A DNA stretch of 49,966 bases from contig CAKPNP010000004.1 in assembly GCA_934169415.1 (NCBI GenBank), forward strand, positions 1 to 49,966, read 5' to 3'. Origin of the DNA: an uncultured Bacilli bacterium. Its GTDB lineage: Bacteria; Bacillota_I; Bacilli_A; RF39; UBA660. The notes under the pieces were generated by a model. The model was not told the origin of the DNA and did not search any database. It saw only the letters and a program-made list of their open reading frames with translations. The position numbers and the translations under genes are program-made. This document shows positions 9,037-18,068 of this stretch, piece after piece; within the stretch, counting starts at the first letter, position 1, and every line of letters begins with the position of its first letter.

Positions 9037-9065
9037 TTGACAACATTTAAATTGTTATATATAAT
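9037..9065 (+). promoter_or_regulatory. Perfect consensus SigA promoter
   Basis: TTGACA (9037-9042), 17-base spacer, TATAAT (9060-9065). Both hexamers are exact consensus, predicting transcription from about 9072, 15 bases before the exonuclease ATG. Confidence 0.9.
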
Positions 9066-9086
9066 TTAATTTAGAAAGTAGGTTAT

Positions 9087-9611
9087 ATGATGGAATTTTT
9101 TGATGATTATGTAATTTTTGATTTAGAAACTACAGGACTTGATCCAAAGACTGATAAAATAATAGAAATAGGTGCTTGTAAATATATAAATAATGAGTTA
9201 GTAGATGAGTTTAGTGTATTAATTAATCCAAATATTAGTATAAGTGATACAATAACATCTATTACAGGAATTACTAATGATATGGTTAGTAACTGTGAAA
9301 CTATAGATTCTGTTTTACCTAAATTTTTAGATTTTATAGGCAATTTACCACTTTTGGCTCATAACAATACGTTTGATTTATCATTTATAGAAGAAAATAT
9401 GAATAATTTATCTTTAGGAAAATTAAGTAATCAAATGGTTGATACATTATTATTATCACGTAAATATTTAACTCATATGTATAATCATAAATTAGAAACT
9501 TTAAAAAAATACTACAATATTAAAGAAGTTTCACATAGAGCAGTAGGGGATTGTCATACTACTAATTATGTTTATCAAGAAATAAAGAAAAAAGCAAAAG
9601 TAACAAATTAA
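9087..9611 (+). CDS. DnaQ-like 3'-5' exonuclease (DEDDh)
   Basis: 174 residues, a free-standing proofreading-type exonuclease domain. All three motifs are visible: Exo I F-D12-L-E14-T-T-G-L, Exo II L-A-H-N-N-T-F-D, and Exo III H150-R-A-V-G-D155. This is the DEDDh arrangement of DNA polymerase III epsilon and related nucleases. No polymerase domain is attached; in low-GC Firmicutes PolC carries its own proofreading domain, so this is probably an accessory repair or RNA/DNA trimming enzyme. ATG 9090 is a possible alternative start. It is monocistronic, between its own consensus promoter and a terminator. Confidence 0.85.
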   Translation: MMEFFDDYVIFDLETTGLDPKTDKIIEIGACKYINNELVDEFSVLINPNISISDTITSITGITNDMVSNCETIDSVLPKFLDFIGNLPLLAHNNTFDLSFIEENMNNLSLGKLSNQMVDTLLLSRKYLTHMYNHKLETLKKYYNIKEVSHRAVGDCHTTNYVYQEIKKKAKVTN

Positions 9612-9635
9612 AAGCTCAAAATTGAGCTTTTTTTA
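9611..9635. terminator. Bidirectional terminator
   Basis: A 7-bp stem (9612-9618 with 9623-9629) and a 4-base loop, with A-rich and T-rich flanks on both sides. It lies between convergent genes and can serve both strands. Confidence 0.8.
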
Positions 9636-9911
9636 TTCTGATGATTTTAATCCAAAATGTCCTTTAAATGTTTTATATAAATTTTCACTACCGATAATTG
9701 ATACAAAACCACACCATAGAGATTCTACTAGATTTAAGCCGGAAAAAGAAATAGCAAAAAGCGTTCCTACTAAAAATGAAATTATGGAAAATAGTATTGT
9801 ATTATTTATTTTTAAGTTATCTTTTATATATTGAATTAATTGAGTTGAAATAATTCCAGATGTTATTGATATTGAAAGGATATTTAAAATTAATTCAGTG
9901 TCTATGTTCAC
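9633..9911 (-). CDS. Phage-type small membrane protein (holin-like)
   Basis: 92 residues from a GTG start with RBS GGAGGTG. Two hydrophobic stretches (about residues 8-27 and 38-60) with a short charged loop and a hydrophilic C-terminus resemble small phage holins. It overlaps the upstream gene by 17 bases, a typical phage lysis-module arrangement. No endolysin follows, because the convergent exonuclease gene comes next. I read it as a prophage relic or domesticated holin. The family name is uncertain. Confidence 0.5.
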   Translation of the reverse strand: MNIDTELILNILSISITSGIISTQLIQYIKDNLKINNTILFSIISFLVGTLFAISFSGLNLVESLWCGFVSIIGSENLYKTFKGHFGLKSSE

Positions 9912-10209
9912 ATTTCACCTCCATTACCTGTTCCCATTTTTCCTTTATATAAGAATTTTGTTTTAAATCATTGATATAGTGATCATATATCTCGTATGCT
10001 CTTTTGGTTTTAAAATTTTCTTTTTCTTTATTTGTTTCTACATCATATAAATAATCTATTAAAAAGTTTGTGCATACTGAAATATCTAGTTCTTTTATTT
10101 TTTCGTTTAATGGTGATAAAGTTTTATCTATTATTTTTTTAATACTTGTAAATATTATAGCTAAAGCCGAAATAAATGATGCTATTTTAATTATAAAATC
10201 TATGTCCAC
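9895..10209 (-). CDS. Phage lysis-module protein with N-terminal membrane segment
   Basis: 104 residues from a GTG start with RBS GAGGTG. One N-terminal membrane segment (about residues 5-25) is followed by a charged helical domain rich in Lys, Glu and Tyr. This type of protein is familiar to me from Firmicutes prophages immediately upstream of the holin gene. Here it precedes the holin-like gene with a 17-base overlap. No capsid, tail or integrase gene is nearby. The match is from memory of the pattern, so confidence is moderate. Confidence 0.5.
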   Translation of the reverse strand: MDIDFIIKIASFISALAIIFTSIKKIIDKTLSPLNEKIKELDISVCTNFLIDYLYDVETNKEKENFKTKRAYEIYDHYINDLKQNSYIKEKWEQVMEVKCEHRH

Positions 10210-10326
10210 ATAATCACCTCAATATATATTATTAAGAAATATTATTTGTAAATAATTAATAAATTGTATATTGATAAAATATTTAAAAATAGAGTTTTTA
10301 TATTTATTAAGAAATTGTTATTTTTT

Positions 10327-10356
10327 TTGACTTTTACATGTGTTTTTTGTTATAAT
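10327..10356 (+). promoter_or_regulatory. SigA-type promoter for tcdA operon
   Basis: TTGACT (10327-10332), 18-base spacer, TATAAT (10351-10356). It lies inside the longest possible reading frame (from TTG 10264), which shows that the true start of the gene is the downstream ATG at 10372. Confidence 0.8.
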
Positions 10357-10371
10357 TTAATAGGTGATAAT

Positions 10372-11043
10372 ATGCTATCTAGGTTAGAATTATTGTTGGG
10401 TGAAAAGTTAGAATATCTTACTTCAAAAGTTATATTAATAATTGGTCTTGGTGGTGTTGGGTCTTATGCTTTAGAAACATTAGCTAGAACTGGTATTAAA
10501 AAAATTATTATAGTTGATTCTGATACAATTGATGAAAGCAATTTAAATAGACAGTTGATGACTAATATAAATAATATTGGACTTTATAAAACTGATGTGT
10601 GGGCTGATAGAATTAAAAGTATAAATCCTAATTGTGAAGTTGTTAAATATACTTTATTTATAACAAAAGAAAATATTGCCTTATTATTTAAAGAACATGT
10701 TGATTATGTAATAGATGCTTGTGATACATTGAATACTAAATTAGAGATAATTAGATATTGTTTAGATAATAAAATTAAATTTATATCTTCTATGGGGATG
10801 GCTAAAAGAATTAATAATAATTATATAAAAGTATCTACTTTAGACAAAACAAAAAATGATCCTTTGGCTAAAAAGTTAAGAATGCTTGTTAAAAAAAATG
10901 GAATAAAAGGTAATATACCAGTGGTTTACAGTGAAGAACTTCCTTTAAAAATAAATGGACTTGGTTCTATTGCTCATGTAACAGCTACTGCTGGAGTTTA
11001 TATTACAAATTATATTATTAATGATATATTAAGGGATGTATAA
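10372..11043 (+). CDS. tcdA: tRNA threonylcarbamoyladenosine dehydratase (TcdA/CsdL, E1-like)
   Basis: 223 residues from ATG 10372. The RBS is AGGTGAT and the promoter at 10327-10356 excludes the longer TTG start. ThiF/E1 fold: nucleotide loop G25-L-G-G-V-G-S, then the acidic strand end D-S-D-T-I-D and the E1 motif N-L-N-R-Q. The family-specific C-terminal stretch includes L-D-K-T-K-N-D-P-L-A-K, G-I-K-G and S-I-A-H-V-T-A-T-A-G. TcdA catalyses ATP-dependent cyclisation of t6A to ct6A at tRNA position 37. It heads a tight same-strand operon that includes smc. Confidence 0.85.
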   Translation: MLSRLELLLGEKLEYLTSKVILIIGLGGVGSYALETLARTGIKKIIIVDSDTIDESNLNRQLMTNINNIGLYKTDVWADRIKSINPNCEVVKYTLFITKENIALLFKEHVDYVIDACDTLNTKLEIIRYCLDNKIKFISSMGMAKRINNNYIKVSTLDKTKNDPLAKKLRMLVKKNGIKGNIPVVYSEELPLKINGLGSIAHVTATAGVYITNYIINDILRDV

Positions 11044-11045
11044 TT

Positions 11046-11573
11046 ATGGATAAAGATTTAAAAAAAATAATTAAAAATTTTTCTTCTAGTGTTTTATATA
11101 TTGGTAATGATGATGAAATAAGTAAGTATTTAGAAAAAAATGAAAATATTACATCTTTAGACGTTTTATCTAATAAGAAAAGTACTGGTAAGGCTAAAAG
11201 AAAAATATTTAAAAAAAATAAAACTGTTAATATTAATAAATTAAGAAAGAAATACAAAAATAAAAGTATTGATTATATAATTTGTGATTACAATATAATA
11301 TTACCATATATTAGGAAATTTATTAAAAGTAGTGTTTTTATATCAAAAAATAAAATATATTTTTATGGTGATGTAGACTTATCTATTATTAATAAATATA
11401 AAAGATATAATTGTAATATAAATATTATTAATAATAAAAAAAATAAAATAATAGAAATAGATAATATTAATTTTAAAACTAATATATTTAAAAATATTTT
11501 ATATTTAATTTATGATATAGCTGATTTTTTTGTTTATTCAGTTGAATTAATAGGCGATATTTTAATGGGGTGA
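11046..11573 (+). CDS. Unknown protein with Rossmann-like pattern
   Basis: 175 residues, Lys/Asn/Ile-rich and basic, starting two bases after tcdA. The pattern V-L-Y-I-G-N-D, then S-L-D-V-L about 30 residues on, then I-D-Y-I-I-C-D-Y, has the spacing of motifs I, II and IV of SAM-dependent methyltransferases. The glycine loop is poor, so it would be a degenerate or non-catalytic version. The C-terminus is hydrophobic (about residues 148-172) and could sit on the membrane. Cotranscription with tcdA and smc gives little hint of function. Confidence 0.5.
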   Translation: MDKDLKKIIKNFSSSVLYIGNDDEISKYLEKNENITSLDVLSNKKSTGKAKRKIFKKNKTVNINKLRKKYKNKSIDYIICDYNIILPYIRKFIKSSVFISKNKIYFYGDVDLSIINKYKRYNCNINIINNKKNKIIEIDNINFKTNIFKNILYLIYDIADFFVYSVELIGDILMG

Positions 11574-11578
11574 ATGTA

Positions 11579-12385
11579 ATGAAGAAAGGTTTTACTTTAG
11601 CAGAACTTATGGCTGTAATTGTTATAATGGCTATACTTGCTTTAATAATTATACCAACTGTCGATAAAGATTTAAAAGAAGGAAAAGAAAAGTTATATAA
11701 TAAATCTATTGAAACTATAGAAAGTGCACTTGATTTATTTATGACTAATTATAACTTAAATAATAATGAAAGTATTAAGTTAAGTTTATATCAGTTAAAA
11801 GAGTTAGGTTATTTAGATCCTGAAATAAAAAATCCTAATACTAAAGATTATTTTTTTAATGATTCTATTATAACAATAAGTAAGTTAAATGATAAAATAT
11901 CATATGATATAAGTATTGAAGGAACTAATATTAGAAAATATGAAAATCTACCTATAATAGATATTACAGCAGTTGATATAGTTGAACTTGGAAGTGAATA
12001 TGAAATCAAAGAGGTAACTTCTAAATTTAATGATACTTATATAATGACTACACATACAGGTACTGTTGATACTAATACAGTTGGATCATATTTTATTAAA
12101 TATGAAGTTAAGCATGAAAATTATGTTAATGTTTCATATAAGACAGTGTTAGTGCGTGATACTACACCTCCAACAGTTACTTTTAATAAATTAAGTATAC
12201 CATATGATAGTATTAATTCATATGATTTTAAATCCGATATAAATGCTAGTGATTTATCTGGAATAAAAAATATAGAAGTAATTACTAATTTTGGTCCAAT
12301 AAAAGGTGATTATTCAGTTAAATATATAGTAACTGATAACTATGGTAATGAAACTATAAAATATAGAACGGTAACAGTATATTAG
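11579..12385 (+). CDS. Prepilin-type N-terminus fused to Ig-like domains
   Basis: 268 residues from ATG 11579; RBS GGGGTG at 11567-11572 rules out the GTG at 11570. The N-terminus K-K-G-F-T-L-A-E-L is a textbook class III (type IV prepilin) signal, cut after Gly with Glu at +5, followed by a ~20-residue hydrophobic helix. After a short helical region, two domains resemble bacterial Ig-like/DUF5011 modules, with V-R-D-T-T-P-P-T-V at the join. No pilin ATPase, PilC or prepilin peptidase lies in the window, so processing genes must be elsewhere. A surface or pseudopilus-linked role is likely. It sits directly upstream of smc. Confidence 0.75.
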   Translation: MKKGFTLAELMAVIVIMAILALIIIPTVDKDLKEGKEKLYNKSIETIESALDLFMTNYNLNNNESIKLSLYQLKELGYLDPEIKNPNTKDYFFNDSIITISKLNDKISYDISIEGTNIRKYENLPIIDITAVDIVELGSEYEIKEVTSKFNDTYIMTTHTGTVDTNTVGSYFIKYEVKHENYVNVSYKTVLVRDTTPPTVTFNKLSIPYDSINSYDFKSDINASDLSGIKNIEVITNFGPIKGDYSVKYIVTDNYGNETIKYRTVTVY

Positions 12386-12393
12386 GAGGAAGT

Positions 12394-15339
12394 ATGTATT
12401 TAAAAAGAATCGAAGTACATGGCTTTAAGTCATTTGCTGATAAAACAGTAATAGAATTATCTAATAATATATCTGGAATAGTAGGGCCAAACGGAAGTGG
12501 TAAAAGTAACGTTGTTGATGCTGTACGTTGGGTTTTAGGTGAACAGTCTATTAAATCACTTCGTGGTGATGGAGCTATGACTGATGTAATATTTCAAGGA
12601 AGTTCATCTAGAAAGCCTTCTAGTGTAGCAACTGTTACTTTAGTGTTTGATAATACTGATAATTATTTGCCATTATCTTATAATGAAGTATCCATAAAAA
12701 GAAGAGTTTATATGGATGGTACTAATGAATATTTTATAAATAATGAGAAAGTAAGACTTAAAGATATTAGCAATTTATTAATTGATAGTGGTGTAGCTAA
12801 GGAAAGTTTTAATATTATATCCCAGGGTAAAATAGAAGAAATTTTATCTAACAAACCTGAAGATAGAAGAATAATTTTTGAAGAGGCTGCTGGAGTTTTG
12901 AAGTATCAAAGAAGAAAAGAAGAAGCTTTAAGAAAATTAGATAAGACCCATGATAACATGAATAGAATAAATGATATTATATCTGAATTAGAGTCTCAAG
13001 TTGAACCTTTAAGAGTACAAAGAGAAAATGCTATTTTATATAACAAACTAACTGAAGATGTTAGAAATATTGACATATCACTTATTGTAAGTGATATAAC
13101 TAAATTAAATTATGAATATCAAGATTCTAAAAATAAGATTGATTTACTAAATGCTGAAATAGCAAAATTATCTACTAGTTCATCTGTTCATGAAGCAAAA
13201 ATATTAGAGTATAAATCTTCAATCTCAGATATAGAAGCATCAATTAAAGAAAAACAGGCTTTATTACTTAATTTAACTAGCGAAGTAGAAAAAATAAATG
13301 CTAATAGACAGGTTATAAATGAAAGAAAAAAATATAGTGTAGATAATGATATAATTAAAGAAAATTTATTGAAATTAAAAGAAAATGAGTTAAAATTAAC
13401 AAATATCATTAATTCTTGTAAATTAAATATTGAATCTATAAATGGAATTATATTAGATATAGATAATAGAATAGCAAATGAAAATAAAATATTAAATCAA
13501 ATTAAAAATAATAAATCAAATTTAGAAAATGATTTAAAAAATAATTTAAGAAATGAAAATAACTTAAATATGAAAATAGAAACTTTAAGATTTTCTATTG
13601 AAAACAATTCAAGTGTTCCTTTTGCTGTTAAAAAAGTTTTAGATAATCCAAAATTAAGAGGAATACATAATACAATATCTAATTTATTTGATGTAGAAGA
13701 AAAGTATTCTTTAGCAATTTCTCTAGCATTATCTAATTCTTTAAATTATATAGTAACTACTGATACTGAAAGTGCTAAAGAAGCTATAATGTATCTTAAA
13801 AATAATAATTTAGGTAGAGCCACTTTTTTTCCTTTAAATGTAATAAAAAAAAGATATGTTGATTGTAATACTATGAATGTATTATCGCTTTCTAAAGGTT
13901 TTATAGGAATAGCTAGTTCACTTATTAAATATGATAAAAATTATGAAAATATCCTATTAAATCAACTTGGTAATATTATAGTAACTGATAATATAGATAA
14001 TGCAAATTTAATAGCTAAGAAAATAGATTATAAATATCGTATAGTTACTTTAGAAGGTGAAATTGTAAATATAGGTGGTTCTCTAACCGGTGGTAATGTA
14101 TCATTAAAAAATGTAATAACTGAAAAATATGAATTAGATTCAAATTTAAGAAAATTAGATTTAATTTTAGAAAATATAAAATCTATAGAAGAAAAAATAA
14201 ATGAATCTGATAATGATTATAAGATTGTTGAGGATAGATTATATTTACTTAATAAAAATAGAGTAGAAAACAAGATTTTATTAGATAGTGAAACTAATAA
14301 AATGAACGAACATATAAAAGAAGTAAAAAATATTACTTTAGAGATAAATGGTAATAATAATTCTTTATCAAATTCGCTTGATGAATTAGAAGAAAAGGTA
14401 TTAAATGAATACTATAAAGCACTAGATGATAAAAATAGGGTATCACTTGAAATATCTAATTTAAATAAGAAGAAAGATTCTATAAATAACGAATTATTTG
14501 AATATGAATTGACTGTTAAAAAGGAAAACAGCATATTTAATGACAAGAGCAATTTACTTAAAACTTTAGAAATAAATGTTAATAGGTTAGATGTTAAATT
14601 AGATAATTTATTAAATACTTTATCTAGTGAATATACTCTAACTTATGAAGATGCTATTAAAAAATATAAATTAGAGATGGATAGTAATATTGCTAGAAAT
14701 GAAATAGCTAATTTAAAGAAAAAAATTAGAGATTTAGGGGTAGTTAATCTAGCTAGTATAGATGAATATGAAAGAGTAAACACTAGATATGAATTCTTAA
14801 ATTCTCAAAGAGATGATCTATTAAAAGCAGAAAATACTCTTCTTGATATAATTGATGAAATGGATAAAGTAATGATTAAAAACTTTAGTGAAACTTTTGA
14901 AGTTATAAGAAATAATTTTAAAACAACTTTCAAAGAATTATTTAAAGGTGGAAGTGCAGATTTAATTTATACAAATCCAGATGATTTATTAACTACTGGA
15001 ATTGAAATAATAGCATCTCCTCCAGGTAAAAAATTAAAAACTATTTCATTATTATCTGGTGGTGAAAAAACATTTACTGCTATAAGCTTATTATTTGCTA
15101 TACTAAAATCAAAGCCTGTACCATTCTGCATATTAGATGAAGTAGAAGCAGCTTTAGATGATGTTAATGTTTCTTCATTTGGTAAATATGTACAAAATTT
15201 AAAAGATAAAACACAATTTATAATAATAACTCATAAGAAAAAAACAATGGAATATGCTGATTATTTATATGGTATTACTATGCAAGAATCTGGTGTATCA
15301 AAACTTGTATCAGTTAAATTAGAAGATATAGAAGGATGA
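12394..15339 (+). CDS. smc: Chromosome partition protein SMC (short-armed)
   Basis: 981 residues, about 200 fewer than the ~1180 usual for bacterial SMC. Head: Walker A G-P-N-G-S-G-K-S, ABC signature L-L-S-G-G-E-K (about residue 887), Walker B C-I-L-D-E-V-E-A-A-L. The hinge spans about residues 406-570 and keeps the G-G-S-L-T-G-G turn. Each coiled-coil arm is therefore roughly 240 residues, about 100 shorter than in Bacillus. There is no frameshift and both heads and the hinge are complete, so the shortening is real. It organises and segregates the chromosome with ScpA/ScpB, which are not in the window. Tight operon with its neighbours. Confidence 0.95.
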   Translation: MYLKRIEVHGFKSFADKTVIELSNNISGIVGPNGSGKSNVVDAVRWVLGEQSIKSLRGDGAMTDVIFQGSSSRKPSSVATVTLVFDNTDNYLPLSYNEVSIKRRVYMDGTNEYFINNEKVRLKDISNLLIDSGVAKESFNIISQGKIEEILSNKPEDRRIIFEEAAGVLKYQRRKEEALRKLDKTHDNMNRINDIISELESQVEPLRVQRENAILYNKLTEDVRNIDISLIVSDITKLNYEYQDSKNKIDLLNAEIAKLSTSSSVHEAKILEYKSSISDIEASIKEKQALLLNLTSEVEKINANRQVINERKKYSVDNDIIKENLLKLKENELKLTNIINSCKLNIESINGIILDIDNRIANENKILNQIKNNKSNLENDLKNNLRNENNLNMKIETLRFSIENNSSVPFAVKKVLDNPKLRGIHNTISNLFDVEEKYSLAISLALSNSLNYIVTTDTESAKEAIMYLKNNNLGRATFFPLNVIKKRYVDCNTMNVLSLSKGFIGIASSLIKYDKNYENILLNQLGNIIVTDNIDNANLIAKKIDYKYRIVTLEGEIVNIGGSLTGGNVSLKNVITEKYELDSNLRKLDLILENIKSIEEKINESDNDYKIVEDRLYLLNKNRVENKILLDSETNKMNEHIKEVKNITLEINGNNNSLSNSLDELEEKVLNEYYKALDDKNRVSLEISNLNKKKDSINNELFEYELTVKKENSIFNDKSNLLKTLEINVNRLDVKLDNLLNTLSSEYTLTYEDAIKKYKLEMDSNIARNEIANLKKKIRDLGVVNLASIDEYERVNTRYEFLNSQRDDLLKAENTLLDIIDEMDKVMIKNFSETFEVIRNNFKTTFKELFKGGSADLIYTNPDDLLTTGIEIIASPPGKKLKTISLLSGGEKTFTAISLLFAILKSKPVPFCILDEVEAALDDVNVSSFGKYVQNLKDKTQFIIITHKKKTMEYADYLYGITMQESGVSKLVSVKLEDIEG

Positions 15340-15343
15340 TGTT

Positions 15344-16549
15344 ATGAAATATTTAAAAATTATATTTATACCATTTATTTTATTAGTTATAATATCATTA
15401 TTTTTATATTTTAAATTAGATAAAACTATTGAAAATAATAAAAATGAAGATAAAAAAGAAGAAATTAAAGAGCAGTTAAATATAAAAGAAAGTATAACAT
15501 TAGAAATTAATTCTGAATTAATAAATATAAATGATTTATTTGATAAAGATATTGATGGAGATTATACTATTAAGTATTATTTAAATGATTCAGAAGTATT
15601 GTTTGAAAAATATGATAAAATAGGTGAGTATGATCTTATAGTAACACTAAATGACACTATATATAAATCAAAATTAATTATTAATGATACTATTAAACCT
15701 GAATTAAAATTAAAAGAAGTAAGTATAAATGAAGGAGAGTCTTATAAAATAGATGATTTTATAGAATCATGTACTGATAATAGTAATGAACCTTGCATTT
15801 TAGAATATAAAACACTAGAAAATTATTCTAAAGAGGGAAATTATGATATTACTATAATTGCTAAAGATGGTAGTAATAATTTTGTAGAAGAAACAACTAA
15901 ATTAACTATAAATAAAATAAAAACTACTGAATCTAGTAATACTAATAATAATTTAGATAATCCTAAATATTTAGAAACTAAAAGTGAAGTTTCTACTACA
16001 ACTGAAGATTTTAAGTATGGTATTAAAATTATTAAAACAACTACTACAACTTACGATTTATATAGTGATAATTCTATAAAAAATAAAAAGACAAATACTA
16101 AAACTTCATATGATTATTCTACATATAATGCTACTGCAAATGACCTATTAGCTGAAGCAATTTCTAATAGGAGTAAATATTCTAAAGAAGTAGAAGAAGT
16201 TTTAGAATATACTAATTCATATAGAGAAGAGTTAAATTTATCTAAATTAGTAATTGATGAAGATTTAACTAAGGTTGCTATGGTAAGAGCTATGGAAATG
16301 GGATATGGTAACACACTTAGTCATGTAAGACCAAACGGAGATATTTGTTTTTCTATTTCAGATGAATTAGGATTTGGTGAGTTTTGGGGTGAAAATTTAG
16401 CATGGGGTCAATCTAATGCTAAAGGAGCTACTACTTGGTGGAGAAATTCCCCTGGTCATTATATGAATATGGTAGGAAACTATACAAAATTAGGTGTTGG
16501 TGTGATTAAATATAATGGTAGATACTTATGGGTACAAGTATTTGCTTAG
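15344..16549 (+). CDS. Membrane-anchored CAP/SCP-domain protein
   Basis: 401 residues. An N-terminal membrane segment (about 4-24) suggests export and anchoring. It is followed by an acidic linker, a DUF5011/Ig-like domain (around residues 100-190, with one Cys pair) and a Thr/Ser-rich spacer. The C-terminal ~110 residues form a CAP (SCP/PR1) domain: H327 in L-S-H-V-R-P-N-G, E350 in G-E-N-L-A-W-G and H372 in S-P-G-H-Y-M-N-M are the conserved cavity residues. This resembles YkwD-type secreted proteins of Firmicutes. Starts five bases after smc. Confidence 0.85.
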   Translation: MKYLKIIFIPFILLVIISLFLYFKLDKTIENNKNEDKKEEIKEQLNIKESITLEINSELININDLFDKDIDGDYTIKYYLNDSEVLFEKYDKIGEYDLIVTLNDTIYKSKLIINDTIKPELKLKEVSINEGESYKIDDFIESCTDNSNEPCILEYKTLENYSKEGNYDITIIAKDGSNNFVEETTKLTINKIKTTESSNTNNNLDNPKYLETKSEVSTTTEDFKYGIKIIKTTTTTYDLYSDNSIKNKKTNTKTSYDYSTYNATANDLLAEAISNRSKYSKEVEEVLEYTNSYREELNLSKLVIDEDLTKVAMVRAMEMGYGNTLSHVRPNGDICFSISDELGFGEFWGENLAWGQSNAKGATTWWRNSPGHYMNMVGNYTKLGVGVIKYNGRYLWVQVFA

Positions 16550-16562
16550 ATAAGGAAAAATT

Positions 16563-16952
16563 ATGAATGATTTTAATAAATATAAAGCAACATTTTTAAA
16601 GAAGGATGGAACATTTGTAAATTATAAATATGATATTGGAATGCTTCACAAAGATATAATGGAAGATTATTCTAAAAAAGAAGGTTATAATGAATCTACA
16701 GAAAAAGCAATAGTAGATAATGGTGATATATTTTTTAGAAATGCTGGTAATGGTATGTTTATAGTTTATATGCCATCTAGTTTATCTACATTACAACTAT
16801 ATCAGTTAGAACTAAATTCAAACGTTATAGATAAATTTAATTATCTTGCTGTTTCTAAGATGAATGAAACTTTTGAATTTGATAGTGATATATGGGCTTC
16901 TTTTTCAAATGTTATACAGTCATATTATGATAAAAAAATAAATAATAGATGA
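16563..16952 (+). CDS. Uncharacterised 129-residue protein
   Basis: Soluble, mildly acidic, mixed alpha/beta composition, no membrane segment or recognised motif. It starts 13 bases after the CAP gene with AAGGAAAAA as a weak RBS, so it is probably the last gene of the tcdA-smc operon. It ends 13 bases from a convergent kinase gene. I do not recognise the family. Confidence 0.6.
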   Translation: MNDFNKYKATFLKKDGTFVNYKYDIGMLHKDIMEDYSKKEGYNESTEKAIVDNGDIFFRNAGNGMFIVYMPSSLSTLQLYQLELNSNVIDKFNYLAVSKMNETFEFDSDIWASFSNVIQSYYDKKINNR

Positions 16953-16965
16953 TAACATTTATTAT

Positions 16966-17571
16966 TTATTTTTTTCTATCTAATCTAATCTTTTTTTCTA
17001 ACATTTTAATATTAAATTTATCAACATTTACAACATAATCAAAGAAATCATCTGGTAATGTTTGAGGCTTTCTGTCTTTAATTTGATAATAAACTTCCTC
17101 TGGATAAGAACTTAAATATTCTACTTTATCTCCTATAACACCTTCATATATTTTGCTATAATCCATAATTCTGTTTTTTATTCTTTCTAAATTTTCTATG
17201 TCAATAGAATTTACTTTAATTTTAATTAAATCCATATATGTTATTCTTCTAATTAGATCTAATATTTGATATTCTTGTTCAGTATTAAAGTCCCTATCAT
17301 ATACAAATGATGTTCTAGTTGTTAATAGTTTTTTTAAACGACACAAATTGATTTTTTTGACTTTTCTTTCAATACTTTTTCTTATTTTTTCATTATAATC
17401 TTCAGTAAATTGATAAAAGTAATTTCTTACATAGTCATTGCTTAATAGGTAAATACCTAAATCCTTAGATAATTCTCTAGCAATTGTTGTTTTTCCACAC
17501 TCTGGTAATCCTGAAAAAGTTACGATAAATGGTTTATCGTATTTGACAACCTTTTTTATTTCATCGTTCAT
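16966..17571 (-). CDS. P-loop kinase-like ATPase (AAA_33 type)
   Basis: 201 residues. The Walker A motif G21-L-P-E-C-G-K-T-T lies in an F-S-G-L context typical of zeta toxin/polynucleotide kinase/AAA_33 enzymes that phosphorylate small molecules or nucleic acid ends. Y-L-L-S-N-D-Y-V-R about 20 residues later matches the substrate-side Asp-Arg motif of the family, and Y-D-R-D-F-N sits where Walker B is expected. The substrate is unknown. A consensus promoter lies upstream at 17617-17645. Confidence 0.7.
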   Translation of the reverse strand: MNDEIKKVVKYDKPFIVTFSGLPECGKTTIARELSKDLGIYLLSNDYVRNYFYQFTEDYNEKIRKSIERKVKKINLCRLKKLLTTRTSFVYDRDFNTEQEYQILDLIRRITYMDLIKIKVNSIDIENLERIKNRIMDYSKIYEGVIGDKVEYLSSYPEEVYYQIKDRKPQTLPDDFFDYVVNVDKFNIKMLEKKIRLDRKK

Positions 17572-17616
17572 TTCTTTTTTAAAATCTATCGTATTACCAC
17601 TCCCTTTATTGCTTAT

Positions 17617-17645
17617 ATATTACTACATTGAGTACTAATTGTCAA
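17617..17645 (-). promoter_or_regulatory. SigA promoter for the P-loop kinase gene
   Basis: Read on the minus strand: TTGACA (17645-17640), 17-base spacer, TAATAT (17622-17617). Confidence 0.75.
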
Positions 17646-17724
17646 ATTGAATAAAATAGTACTTGGCAAACTAATAAAAGAGTTATAGTATAAATTCCAT
17701 AAATTGAAAGAGGGGGATATTATT

Positions 17725-18066
17725 ATGTATGATAAAATGACTAAAGAAGTAGAAAAAGAATATTATGTAAGAAAAATTGAAAAGATTGATAGTGAAAGAA
17801 TAAAATTTTTGAAAAAAGCATCAATATTAGGTATATTGGATGCAGGACTATTATTTGCAGGTTCAACACCAAAAGAATTCGGCTTTATGTGTGCAGCGTT
17901 AGTTCCAGCTTCTGGAATGTTCTATTATTACCTATGTTGTTTGATTAATACTGTAAAAAGTTCTAATACACAGAAAAAACTCGAAGAACTTGAAGAAAAA
18001 GAAAAAATAGAGGAAGAGCTTAAATGGCTTGAAGAAACAAGAAAAATGGAAGGAAAAACCAGATAA
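17725..18066 (+). CDS. Small membrane protein with charged C-terminal helix
   Basis: About 113 residues from ATG 17725, supported by AGAGGGGGA at 17708-17716; the TTG at 17704 lies upstream of the RBS. Two hydrophobic segments (about residues 29-47 and 53-75) are followed by a Glu/Lys-rich coiled coil with a repeated K-L-E-E-L-E-E-K type pattern. Monocistronic between divergent and downstream signals. I do not recognise the family. Confidence 0.6.
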   Translation: MYDKMTKEVEKEYYVRKIEKIDSERIKFLKKASILGILDAGLLFAGSTPKEFGFMCAALVPASGMFYYYLCCLINTVKSSNTQKKLEELEEKEKIEEELKWLEETRKMEGKTR

Positions 18067-18068
18067 AT

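Noticed and set aside
9622..9834. 70-codon plus-strand ORF
   Set aside because: Antisense to the holin-like gene and starts inside a terminator.
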